DNA from: Paracoccaceae bacterium
Lineage (GTDB): Bacteria; Pseudomonadota; Alphaproteobacteria; Rhodobacterales; Rhodobacteraceae
Reading direction: 5' to 3'
NCBI GenBank assembly: GCA_011523445.1
Contig: WTGT01000008.1
Location: 6,040-11,883, forward strand
Length of the DNA: 5,844 nt
Below are positions 1 to 5,439 of the stretch, piece after piece. Position numbers and translations under genes: made by a program. Position 1 is the first letter of the stretch. Every line of letters starts with the position of its first letter. The notes beneath the pieces are model-generated. The model worked only from the letters and a program-made list of their open reading frames with translations. It did not search any database and was not told the DNA's origin.

Positions 1-141
1 CGTAACTGGTCTAGTCCAGTATATAATTTGACGTCGGGCGAGGCCTCAGCCTCACCATGCAATTTGACGCACTCCCGACAGGGTAAAAGATAATGATTAT
101 TTTCATTTTGTCGAGTATTACTGGGTTGCAAAAGCAGTTTA

Positions 142-370
142 GTATATTTTGATTTGGAGTTTGATATTGGTCGTTCTGTAAAGCGGTCACAAGTTGACTT
201 GCCACTTTATGCATCTCGGGTTGAAGCTGGTTTCCCTTCACCAGCCAACAATTTTCTTGAAACTGTCCTGAACTGAATGAATTTCTGGAACAGCGATAGG
301 TCACAACAACTTTGGTTAAGATTCAAGGTCAGCCATGGGATGATTTGGGGTTCGCAGTTCAAATGTTGTT
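142..370 (+). pseudogene. Decayed, truncated umuD copy
   Basis: This stretch is a broken relative of the intact umuD at 1551. Positions 156-270 align without gaps to 1565-1679 with 16 mismatches in 115 nt (about 86% identity). They translate as FDIGRSVKRSQVDLPLYASR and onward through VEAGFPSPANNFLETVLN to a stop. The position matching the intact GTG start reads GTA (142-144). A 1-nt deletion just after 270 shifts the frame, so the old frame ends at TGA 274-276. In the corrected frame a TAG follows at 297-299, and similarity then weakens (NEFLEQR, later LVKIQG). The catalytic GDSM block reads GQPW, so the protease serine is gone. Traces of similarity continue to about 370, next to the SRAP stop codon. 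The second half, including the catalytic lysine, is absent. No functional product is expected. Both the homology and the inactivating changes are read directly from the sequence. Confidence 0.9.
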
Positions 371-373
371 TTG

Positions 374-1048
374 TTAATTTGCTACGAGTCTTTTCGTTAT
401 TGTATTGGTATTATTCCTTGCATTGTTGACCAAGGGGGAGACAGGCCATGCTTCGAATCTTGGTGGTTCGGTATTGATAACATCAATCAGTTTATCCCTA
501 GGTGAATCCGGAAACAACCAGGTATCAAAATCACTCCTGTTAACTACAACGGGTTGACGATAGTATATTTCTGCCAGTCCGGGAATTGCATTCCGGGTCA
601 AGAGTGCAAAGGTTTCAATGATGCCCTCCTCTCCCAACCATGTTTCCCAAATACCAGCAAGTGCCATCAGCGAACCTTCTTCCAACTGGATATAGTAGGG
701 TTGCTTGCCTTGACCCTTGTGCTGCCACTCAAACCAGCCATTGGCAGGCACAAGACATCGTCGTTGTCTAAAGGCATATTTGAAGGAGGGCTTCTCGGAA
801 ACTGTTTCCGATCTGGCATTGATCAACTTGGATCCAATTGATTGATCCCTGGCCCAAAAGGGGATAAGTCCCCACTTGATTTTGGAAATGGATCGAAACC
901 CTTCATTATCCTGTCGACATGTAATGAATTCCTGTGTGGGGGCTCCGTTATATCTTGGCTGTATGTATGGAATGTTTGTCTCTGGAGGCAAATCAAACAA
1001 ATCCAGAATCTCCTCTTCAATTACACCCTGGGAAAATCGGCCACACAT
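374..1048 (-). CDS. SRAP domain protein (YedK/HMCES family), His-to-Tyr variant
   Basis: This is a 224-residue protein of normal length for bacterial SRAP proteins. The family uses Cys2, exposed after Met1 removal, to form a covalent link with abasic sites in single-stranded DNA, shielding them from strand cleavage and error-prone synthesis. Visible family marks are MCGRF at 1-5, RYNGAP at 32-37, KWGLIPFWA at 58-66, NARSET at 77-82, RRCLVPANGWFEW at 96-108 (Glu107) and the C-terminal VSPLVNNARN at 203-212. The usual IH-x-R-M-P motif reads IYYRQP at 161-166, so the conserved histidine is Tyr162. The start is fixed by the essential Cys2 and by upstream GAAGG (1053-1057) and GGAG (1060-1063) on the same strand. 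The gene is convergent with the umuD relic and divergent from umuDC. The family call is very secure. Full catalytic activity is uncertain because of the histidine change. Confidence 0.95.
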   Translation of the reverse strand: MCGRFSQGVIEEEILDLFDLPPETNIPYIQPRYNGAPTQEFITCRQDNEGFRSISKIKWGLIPFWARDQSIGSKLINARSETVSEKPSFKYAFRQRRCLVPANGWFEWQHKGQGKQPYYIQLEEGSLMALAGIWETWLGEEGIIETFALLTRNAIPGLAEIYYRQPVVVNRSDFDTWLFPDSPRDKLIDVINTEPPRFEAWPVSPLVNNARNNTNTITKRLVAN

Positions 1049-1130
1049 ATTTCCTTCATCTCCGTTATCTCTTATCTTGAAATTTTCTTATGACTGAAGC
1101 CTAATTCAGACAAATGTCCTTTTGTCATTG

Positions 1131-1165
1131 ATTGTACCCTGAAGTAATTACTTTACAGTGACTGT
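1131..1165 (-). promoter_or_regulatory. Candidate SRAP promoter with palindrome over the -35
   Basis: On the minus strand, TACAAT (1131-1136) matches the -10 consensus at five of six bases. The region 16-18 bp upstream of it only weakly resembles a -35 (CTGTAA) and overlaps the perfect 11-bp palindrome ACAGTGACTGT (1155-1165). A repressor bound there would block this promoter. This leaves a leader of roughly 75 nt before the SRAP start, containing two further short inverted repeats. The motifs are seen; the promoter role is inferred. Confidence 0.3.
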
Positions 1166-1212
1166 TTCTTAAACAACAGCCAAAATAACAAGTCTTTTAC
1201 TTTAAAATGAAC

Positions 1213-1240
1213 TTCTGCCAGCCACAAGACTATGGCAGAA
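1213..1240. repeat. 8-bp inverted repeat
   Basis: TTCTGCCA (1213-1220) and TGGCAGAA (1233-1240) are perfect reverse complements separated by 12 nt. No T-run follows on either strand, so a terminator is unlikely. It could be an operator or a small RNA hairpin, or chance. Confidence 0.4.
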
Positions 1241-1272
1241 TGGAAAGTTAAACAATAATTCGGAGCATGCCA

Positions 1273-1380
1273 ATGCTTGTACTAAAGCGGTATTTGAATG
1301 GCAAAATTCCAAAAGCTTTGCAAACACCTTGTTCCAAAGTAACCAATTTGCCAAGAAAAAATGTTAAATACCATTTATAG
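1273..1380 (+). CDS. Possible 35-residue small ORF
   Basis: An ATG at 1273 is preceded by GGAG (1262-1265) with a 7-nt spacer, a good ribosome site. It opens a 35-codon frame ending in TAG at 1378-1380. The product begins MLVLKRYLNGKIPKALQTPC, is rich in lysine and arginine, and has no motif I recognise and no signal or membrane segment. An in-frame ATG at 1267 lies too close to the GGAG to be favoured. The frame lies upstream of the candidate umuD promoter. In AT-rich intergenic DNA a frame of this length is often chance, so this is only a candidate. Confidence 0.15.
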   Translation: MLVLKRYLNGKIPKALQTPCSKVTNLPRKNVKYHL

Positions 1381-1436
1381 GCCGATACAGAACCAGGGGA
1401 GGCTTACGTAAGTATCATTTTGAAACTGTAGTATGT

Positions 1437-1454
1437 AAATCATTTTTGTGATTT
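1437..1454. promoter_or_regulatory. Candidate operator upstream of umuD
   Basis: AAATCA (1437-1442) and TGATTT (1449-1454) form a perfect 6-bp inverted repeat with a 6-nt spacer, a layout typical of a dimeric helix-turn-helix binding site. It ends five bases before the candidate umuD -35. A 10-bp palindrome, CTTACGTAAG, lies about 25 bp further upstream (1403-1412). Which protein binds, if any, cannot be told from the sequence. It does not match known LexA boxes. Confidence 0.3.
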
Positions 1455-1459
1455 GAAGT

Positions 1460-1487
1460 TTGTTCATCGCTGGACTTGTGCTAGAAT
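1460..1487 (+). promoter_or_regulatory. Candidate umuD promoter
   Basis: TTGTTC (1460-1465) is followed after 16 bp by TAGAAT (1482-1487). TAGAAT is preceded by TG-C, giving an extended -10 (TGCTAGAAT), which can make up for the weak -35. A second AT-rich box, TATAAA (1497-1502), is an alternative -10 without a well-spaced -35. Either would give a leader of about 45-60 nt before the GTG start. This is inferred from consensus matching only. Confidence 0.35.
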
Positions 1488-1550
1488 TGAATTGCTTATA
1501 AATTCAAATGTAGGTTCCCGAGGTGATGGCTTCGGGTTGTTGAGGTTGTT

Positions 1551-1991
1551 GTGAAAGAATTGCCGGAGTTTGATCTTGGTCATGTTGTGAAGCGGTCACA
1601 AGTTGATCTGCCACTTTATGCATCCCCGGTCGAAGCCGGTTTTCCTTCACCGGCCAATGATTATCTTGAAACTGTCCTGGACTTGAATGAATTTCTTGTA
1701 CAGCGACCAGCCGCCACCTTTTTGGTTAGGGTACAGGGCGATAGCATGAAGGATGCCGGTATATTGAATGGTTCAATATTGGTTGTCGATTCTAGTATCG
1801 AGCCGCAAAACGGCATGATCGTTCTTGCCATTGTTGATAATGAGTTTACCGTAAAACGATTGGTCAAGGTCAGGAAGACATGGACCCTGCAGCCCGAAAA
1901 TCCGGGCTATTCAGCAATCAAGGTAACGAAAGATACGGAAATACGTGGAGTCATTACTGCCAGCATTCAGAAGTTCGGGAGCAGTTTCTGA
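1551..1991 (+). CDS. umuD: UmuD, self-cleaving polymerase V subunit
   Basis: This 146-residue protein belongs to the LexA/UmuD S24 peptidase family. After contact with RecA on single-stranded DNA, UmuD cuts off its own N-terminus to give UmuD', which dimerises and joins UmuC as DNA polymerase V. The cleavage site is Ala29-Gly30 in the block PVEAGFPSPA (26-35), very close to the E. coli site QCGFPSPA. The catalytic dyad is Ser65 (GDSMKDAG, 63-70) and Lys102 (EFTVKRL, 98-104). There is no LexA-type DNA-binding domain, as expected for UmuD. The start is GTG with GAGG at 1542-1545 and a 5-nt spacer; the frame upstream closes at a TGA, and the relic copy aligns from the same codon. The stop overlaps the umuC start (TGATG), so the two are translationally coupled. 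The family and catalytic residues are clear; control by LexA is likely but no box was found. Confidence 0.96.
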   Translation: MKELPEFDLGHVVKRSQVDLPLYASPVEAGFPSPANDYLETVLDLNEFLVQRPAATFLVRVQGDSMKDAGILNGSILVVDSSIEPQNGMIVLAIVDNEFTVKRLVKVRKTWTLQPENPGYSAIKVTKDTEIRGVITASIQKFGSSF

Positions 1992-3232
1992 TGTTTGCCC
2001 TGGTTGATTGCAACAACTTTTATGCCAGTTGTGAGCGGGTCTTCCGACCGGATTGGAGAAAGGTTCCCATAGCAGTACTTTCTAATAATGATGCGTGTCT
2101 TATTGCCCGGTCGGATGAAGTGAAGGAGCTCGGTTACAAATTGGGAGACTCATATTTCAAGTTGAGGAAGCAACTGCAGCGGGACGGGGTGATTGTCAGG
2201 AGCAGCAATTATGCCCTTTATGGTGACCTTTCCCAGCGGGTTATGGAATGTCTGGAGGATTTGGCACCGAAAGTTGAAGTTTACAGCATTGATGAGGCTT
2301 TTCTGGACTTGCATGGTATTCAGGATTTGCCATCCTTCGGTCAGAATATTGCCCGAACCGTCAGGCAATGGACATCTATTCCCGTTTCGGTTGGTATTGC
2401 ACAAACAAAAACTCTGGCAAAATTGGCCAATCATCTTGGCAAAAAATCACCGGGTTCAAATAATGTTCATATCATGGAACCTCCCTATCCCCTTGATCAG
2501 ATAGCAATTGAAAATGTCTGGGGAGTTGGCCGTCGTTTATCACTGCGGTTACGCCTGATGGGTATTGGGACAGCTCAAGATCTTGCTGACCTAGATTGCA
2601 TGACTGCCAGAAAAAAGTTCAGTGTTGTTTTGGAAAGAACTGTACGGGAACTTCGCGGAGAATCCTGCATAGAGATTGAAGAATTGCCACCTGATCCTCA
2701 GCATCTGATGGTATCACGGGGCTTCAAGGGAAAGGTTACAACCAAGTTCCAACTTCAGGAAGCAGTAGCAACCTATGCCTCCAGGGCAGCTGAGAAAGCC
2801 AGAGCCAAGGGAGTTTACGCAGGAACCGTCCAGATATTCATTCGAACATCACCATTTTCAAAGGGACCACGCTATGTAAACAATGCATCTTGGACTTTTC
2901 TGGCCCCTTGCAATGACAATCTGTCCCTAGTCAAAGCAGCCACAAAATGTTTGGATGTTATTTGGAAGGACGGGTATGCCTATCAAAAAGCAGGTGTTTT
3001 GCTGACTGACCTGTCCACTGAACAACAAAGGACAACCCCTTTGCTTGAGAAAGCCCCTCCAGAAACTACCGGGGAGTTGATGAGGTTGCTGGATCGCATG
3101 AATCAACGCTACGGGTCAGAAACGGTACGTATTGCATCCAGCGGTTTTGAACGCCCGTGGTTGATGTCCCGTGAGTTTCTTAGTCCAAGTTACACAACGC
3201 GTTGGAAGGACCTTCCGACAGTTCGTGCATGA
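1991..3232 (+). CDS. umuC: UmuC, catalytic subunit of DNA polymerase V
   Basis: This is a 413-residue Y-family polymerase (E. coli UmuC is 422) that copies past damaged bases once bound to UmuD'. Catalytic carboxylates are Asp6 (ALVDCNNFYASCE) and Asp101-Glu102 (YSIDEAFLD), at the same positions as in E. coli; Tyr11 is the likely steric gate. Other marks are IAQTKTLAKLANH (136-148), a helix-hairpin-helix-like VWGVGRR (176-182), VVLERTVRELRGE (212-224), a little-finger domain at about 240-340, and the UmuC-specific C-terminal domain ending SPSYTTRWKDL (398-408). The region where E. coli has the clamp motif QLNLF reads TTPLLE (348-353), so clamp binding there looks weak or absent. The ATG at 1991 overlaps the umuD stop and has GGGAG at 1977-1981 with a 9-nt spacer. 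The frame is open 37 codons further upstream, but that part lies within umuD and is not family sequence. Confidence 0.96.
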   Translation: MFALVDCNNFYASCERVFRPDWRKVPIAVLSNNDACLIARSDEVKELGYKLGDSYFKLRKQLQRDGVIVRSSNYALYGDLSQRVMECLEDLAPKVEVYSIDEAFLDLHGIQDLPSFGQNIARTVRQWTSIPVSVGIAQTKTLAKLANHLGKKSPGSNNVHIMEPPYPLDQIAIENVWGVGRRLSLRLRLMGIGTAQDLADLDCMTARKKFSVVLERTVRELRGESCIEIEELPPDPQHLMVSRGFKGKVTTKFQLQEAVATYASRAAEKARAKGVYAGTVQIFIRTSPFSKGPRYVNNASWTFLAPCNDNLSLVKAATKCLDVIWKDGYAYQKAGVLLTDLSTEQQRTTPLLEKAPPETTGELMRLLDRMNQRYGSETVRIASSGFERPWLMSREFLSPSYTTRWKDLPTVRA

Positions 3233-3252
3233 AAAGGTACTTTCCGAAACCC

Positions 3253-3280
3253 TGATGGAAAATCATTCCATCAACTATTT
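3253..3280 (+). terminator. Candidate terminator between convergent umuC and serB
   Basis: TGATGGAA (3253-3260) and TTCCATCA (3266-3273) form a perfect 8-bp stem with a 5-nt loop (AATCA). ACTATTTTCC follows on the plus strand, a modest T-rich tail. It begins 20 bp after the umuC stop, and its right arm covers the serB stop codon (3271-3273). It fits an intrinsic terminator for umuDC. Minus-strand termination is less convincing because no T-run follows there. Confidence 0.55.
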
Positions 3281-4164
3281 TCCGTGTAAGACACAAGGTC
3301 TTTCTGACTAAAACCCTGCAGGAAAAGGAGTGAAGTCAGATCACCATGGTTTATCCTTATCTTGCTTTGTCTGGCAACAATGGGATAAGACCTGAAGGCT
3401 ACTCCCATACCTGAAGCAAGAAGCATATCCAGATCATTTGCACCATCTCCTACGGCAAGGGCATCGGCAAACTGCAGACCAAGTCTGTTGACAAGCCTGG
3501 TCAGGACATTCAATTTGGTTGACTTGCCCAGAATGGGCAAACCTACATCGCCGGTCAGTACGTTGTTTTGAATTATCAGTGAGTTGGCATGATTCTCGTG
3601 AAAACCAAGAGCAGCAGAAACCCTCTCGGTAAAATGGGTAAAACCACCCGAAACCAGGGCACAGTACGCACCATTTGCACGCATGGTACCAACAAGTTCC
3701 TTTGCGCCAGGAGTGAAAGTGATGCGAGTATGCCAAGTCTGGTCAAGCAAATTGGCACTTTGGTTCCTTAAAAGTGCTACCCTTTCCATCAAGGCATCTT
3801 CAAAAGGCAATTCGCCATTCATCGTTCTTTTGGTGATCTCCTTGACCCTGCTCCCATTTCCCGATATGTCTGCCAATTCATCCAGACATTCCTGCTCGAT
3901 AATGGTGGAGTCCATATCAGCCACCAAAAGTTTCTTTTTCCGGATGCCGTTGGGTTGTATTACCAGATCTATACCTAAATCATTAAGGGTAGACCAGATA
4001 ATGTCAAAATCGGAAGGAAATGAGTCCACCAAGAATTCAGCCGCAACACCCTCACAGAGGCATCTGATATCATGCCCAGTCCACTTGGAACCTAATTCCC
4101 TGACTTGGGACGATTCAAGATTTGCCCTATTGGGGTTGGCAATAAGGGAAATTATATACTTCAC
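3271..4164 (-). CDS. serB: Phosphoserine phosphatase SerB
   Basis: This 297-residue cytoplasmic enzyme of the HAD superfamily removes phosphate from O-phosphoserine, the last step of serine synthesis. HAD motif I is DMDST at 83-87 (nucleophile Asp83, acid/base Asp85). Motif II is the serine in VSGG (171-174). Motif III is a lysine in GKSTKLNV (213-220). Motif IV is GDGANDLDML (239-248). The first 75 or so residues form an ACT-like regulatory part, as in other SerB proteins of about 300 residues. The closing HGDLTSLLFLQGF is typical of the family. The start is GTG: an in-frame TGA lies immediately upstream, and AGGA sits 7 nt before it. The gene is divergent from serC and convergent with umuC. 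All catalytic motifs are present and activity is expected. Confidence 0.96.
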   Translation of the reverse strand: MKYIISLIANPNRANLESSQVRELGSKWTGHDIRCLCEGVAAEFLVDSFPSDFDIIWSTLNDLGIDLVIQPNGIRKKKLLVADMDSTIIEQECLDELADISGNGSRVKEITKRTMNGELPFEDALMERVALLRNQSANLLDQTWHTRITFTPGAKELVGTMRANGAYCALVSGGFTHFTERVSAALGFHENHANSLIIQNNVLTGDVGLPILGKSTKLNVLTRLVNRLGLQFADALAVGDGANDLDMLLASGMGVAFRSYPIVARQSKIRINHGDLTSLLFLQGFSQKDLVSYTENS

Positions 4165-4202
4165 TCACCCATCCTAGATTTTATGTTGGTTGTATATTCA
4201 AA

Positions 4203-4220
4203 TGTCTAAGCATTGTCTAA
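4203..4220. promoter_or_regulatory. Direct repeat TGTCTAA in the serB-serC divergent promoter region
   Basis: TGTCTAA occurs at 4203-4209 and again at 4214-4220, an 11-bp period that places both copies on the same face of the helix. The 100-bp gap must hold the start signals of both serB and serC, so this is a reasonable place for a regulator site. TATATT at 4193-4198 lies beside it, but no well-spaced -35/-10 pair is convincing for either gene. The repeat is seen; its function is inferred. Confidence 0.35.
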
Positions 4221-4264
4221 CGCTTTTACCTCCCTCGGCACTTGTATCTGATTGAAAGAAAGAA

Positions 4265-5422
4265 ATGATACCCACCAGACCAGTATATAAACCCAACTGC
4301 CCCAATTTTTCATCGGGTCCCTGCAAAAAACCTCCCGACTGGAACTTGGATATACTGCAGGAAGCGCTCCTTGGCAGGTCTCACAGATCCCAATCGGGAA
4401 AAGAAAGGTTATCCACATTAATCCAGACAACAAAGGAAGTTCTGGAAATACCCGATGACTATAGGGTGGGTATTGTACCCGCATCCGATACAGGAGCCGT
4501 GGAGATGGCCATGTGGTCCCTATTCGGTAGCCGTCCGGTTGAACTGATTGCCTGGGAGGCATTCGGTCTGGATTGGAAAACAGATGTCTTGGAGCAACTG
4601 GAAATTCCCTCCAACAACCATATAGCCGATTTTGGTCAGATGCCGGATTTGTCCAGGGTGAATTTCGATAATGATGTTGTTTTTACTTGGAATGGTACAA
4701 CCAGCGGGGTTTGTGTACCCAACGGTGACTTTATACCTGAATCGAGAGATGGACTAACCCTTTGTGATGCAACCTCGGCTGTTTTTGCCATGGATTTACC
4801 ATGGAAAAAGTTGGATGTAACAACGTTCTCATGGCAAAAGGTAATGGGGGGTGAAGCAGGGCATGGAATGATCATTCTGTCTCCAAGGGCTGTTGACAGA
4901 TTGGAATCTTGGCAACCGAAATGGCCTTTGCCCAAGATCTTCAGAATGACCAAGGATGGCAAACTCATCGAGGGAATTTTTGAGGGAGCAACTATAAACA
5001 CTCCGTCCATGCTTTGCGTAGAGGATTTTCTGTATTCCCTGTCATGGGGTAAATCCCAAGGAGGTTTACGAGGATTGGTGGCCAAGACCAAAGCCAACGC
5101 CGAGGTCATTGAAAGATTTGTGGTAGAAAACGATTGGCTGGATTATTTACCATCCTCACCAGAAATCAGATCAACGACAAGTGTATGTCTCAAATTCACT
5201 CATCACCTGCTCAATACCGACAACATGACTAATTTTTCCAAAAGGGTTGCCGCAAGACTGGAGAATGAGGAAGTCGCTTTTGATATAAAGAATTATAAAA
5301 AGGCCCCTCCCGGTTTGAGAATTTGGTGTGGGGCAACAGTTGAAAAAGAAGATCTTGAACTGTTGATGCCCTGGCTCAAATGGGCTTTCGAGACAGAGAT
5401 AGGATTACTTAAACAAGGTTAG
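4265..5422 (+). CDS. serC: Phosphoserine aminotransferase SerC
   Basis: This 385-residue class V aminotransferase uses pyridoxal phosphate and glutamate to convert 3-phosphohydroxypyruvate to O-phosphoserine, the second step of serine synthesis. It may also serve pyridoxine synthesis, as SerC does in E. coli. The N-terminal substrate block is PNFSSGPC (13-20). DATSAVFAMDLPW (168-180) supplies the aspartate facing the pyridine nitrogen. The Schiff-base lysine is Lys192 in SWQKVMGGEAGHG (189-201), and the end carries GLRIWCGATVE (350-360). The sequence resembles the alphaproteobacterial form of SerC. ATG 4265 places PNFSSGP at its normal distance from the N-terminus. The ribosome site is poor (GAAAGAAAGA, no GGAG), which may limit translation. 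serA follows 17 bp downstream, in the same operon. Confidence 0.96.
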   Translation: MIPTRPVYKPNCPNFSSGPCKKPPDWNLDILQEALLGRSHRSQSGKERLSTLIQTTKEVLEIPDDYRVGIVPASDTGAVEMAMWSLFGSRPVELIAWEAFGLDWKTDVLEQLEIPSNNHIADFGQMPDLSRVNFDNDVVFTWNGTTSGVCVPNGDFIPESRDGLTLCDATSAVFAMDLPWKKLDVTTFSWQKVMGGEAGHGMIILSPRAVDRLESWQPKWPLPKIFRMTKDGKLIEGIFEGATINTPSMLCVEDFLYSLSWGKSQGGLRGLVAKTKANAEVIERFVVENDWLDYLPSSPEIRSTTSVCLKFTHHLLNTDNMTNFSKRVAARLENEEVAFDIKNYKKAPPGLRIWCGATVEKEDLELLMPWLKWAFETEIGLLKQG

Positions 5423-5439
5423 TTAGCAGGAATGAAATC

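Larger units (their letters stand above)
1049..1550. other. AT-rich intergenic region between SRAP and umuD
   Basis: These 502 bp separate two divergent genes and hold no convincing gene. They contain inverted repeats at 1094-1109 (CTGAA, 6-nt gap, TTCAG), 1109-1126 (GACAAA, 6-nt gap, TTTGTC), 1155-1165 (ACAGTGACTGT), 1213-1240 (8-bp arms), 1403-1412 (CTTACGTAAG) and 1437-1454 (AAATCA, 6-nt gap, TGATTT). There is also one 35-codon open frame at 1273-1380. I found neither a GAAC-N7-GAAC/GTTC-N7-GTTC alphaproteobacterial LexA box nor an E. coli-type CTGT-N8-ACAG box. It presumably carries both divergent promoters. Confidence 0.8.

Noticed and set aside
11..304. 97-codon open frame on the minus strand
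   Set aside because: It lies antisense to the umuD relic, has no recognisable domain, and ends in low-complexity composition. The plus-strand homology explains the region.
350..360. GTTC-GCA-GTTC resembling an alphaproteobacterial LexA box
   Set aside because: The two GTTC halves are 3 nt apart instead of 7, and the site lies inside the umuD relic rather than before a gene.
1460..1476. GTTC followed by GACT upstream of umuD as a degenerate LexA box
   Set aside because: The second half does not match GTTC, so the box is not supported.
1526..1543. Five-residue leader peptide frame (MASGC) just before umuD
   Set aside because: It is too short to support, and the GAGG it overlaps is better explained as the umuD ribosome site.
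1880..1990. Upstream extension of the umuC frame by 37 codons
   Set aside because: The extension falls wholly inside umuD and is unlike UmuC N-termini. ATG 1991 aligns exactly with the E. coli start MFALxD.
3683..4177. 164-codon plus-strand frame opposite serB
   Set aside because: It is a shadow of serB, whose HAD motifs on the other strand are unambiguous.
4636..5109. 157-codon minus-strand frame opposite serC
   Set aside because: It is a shadow of serC with no family features of its own.
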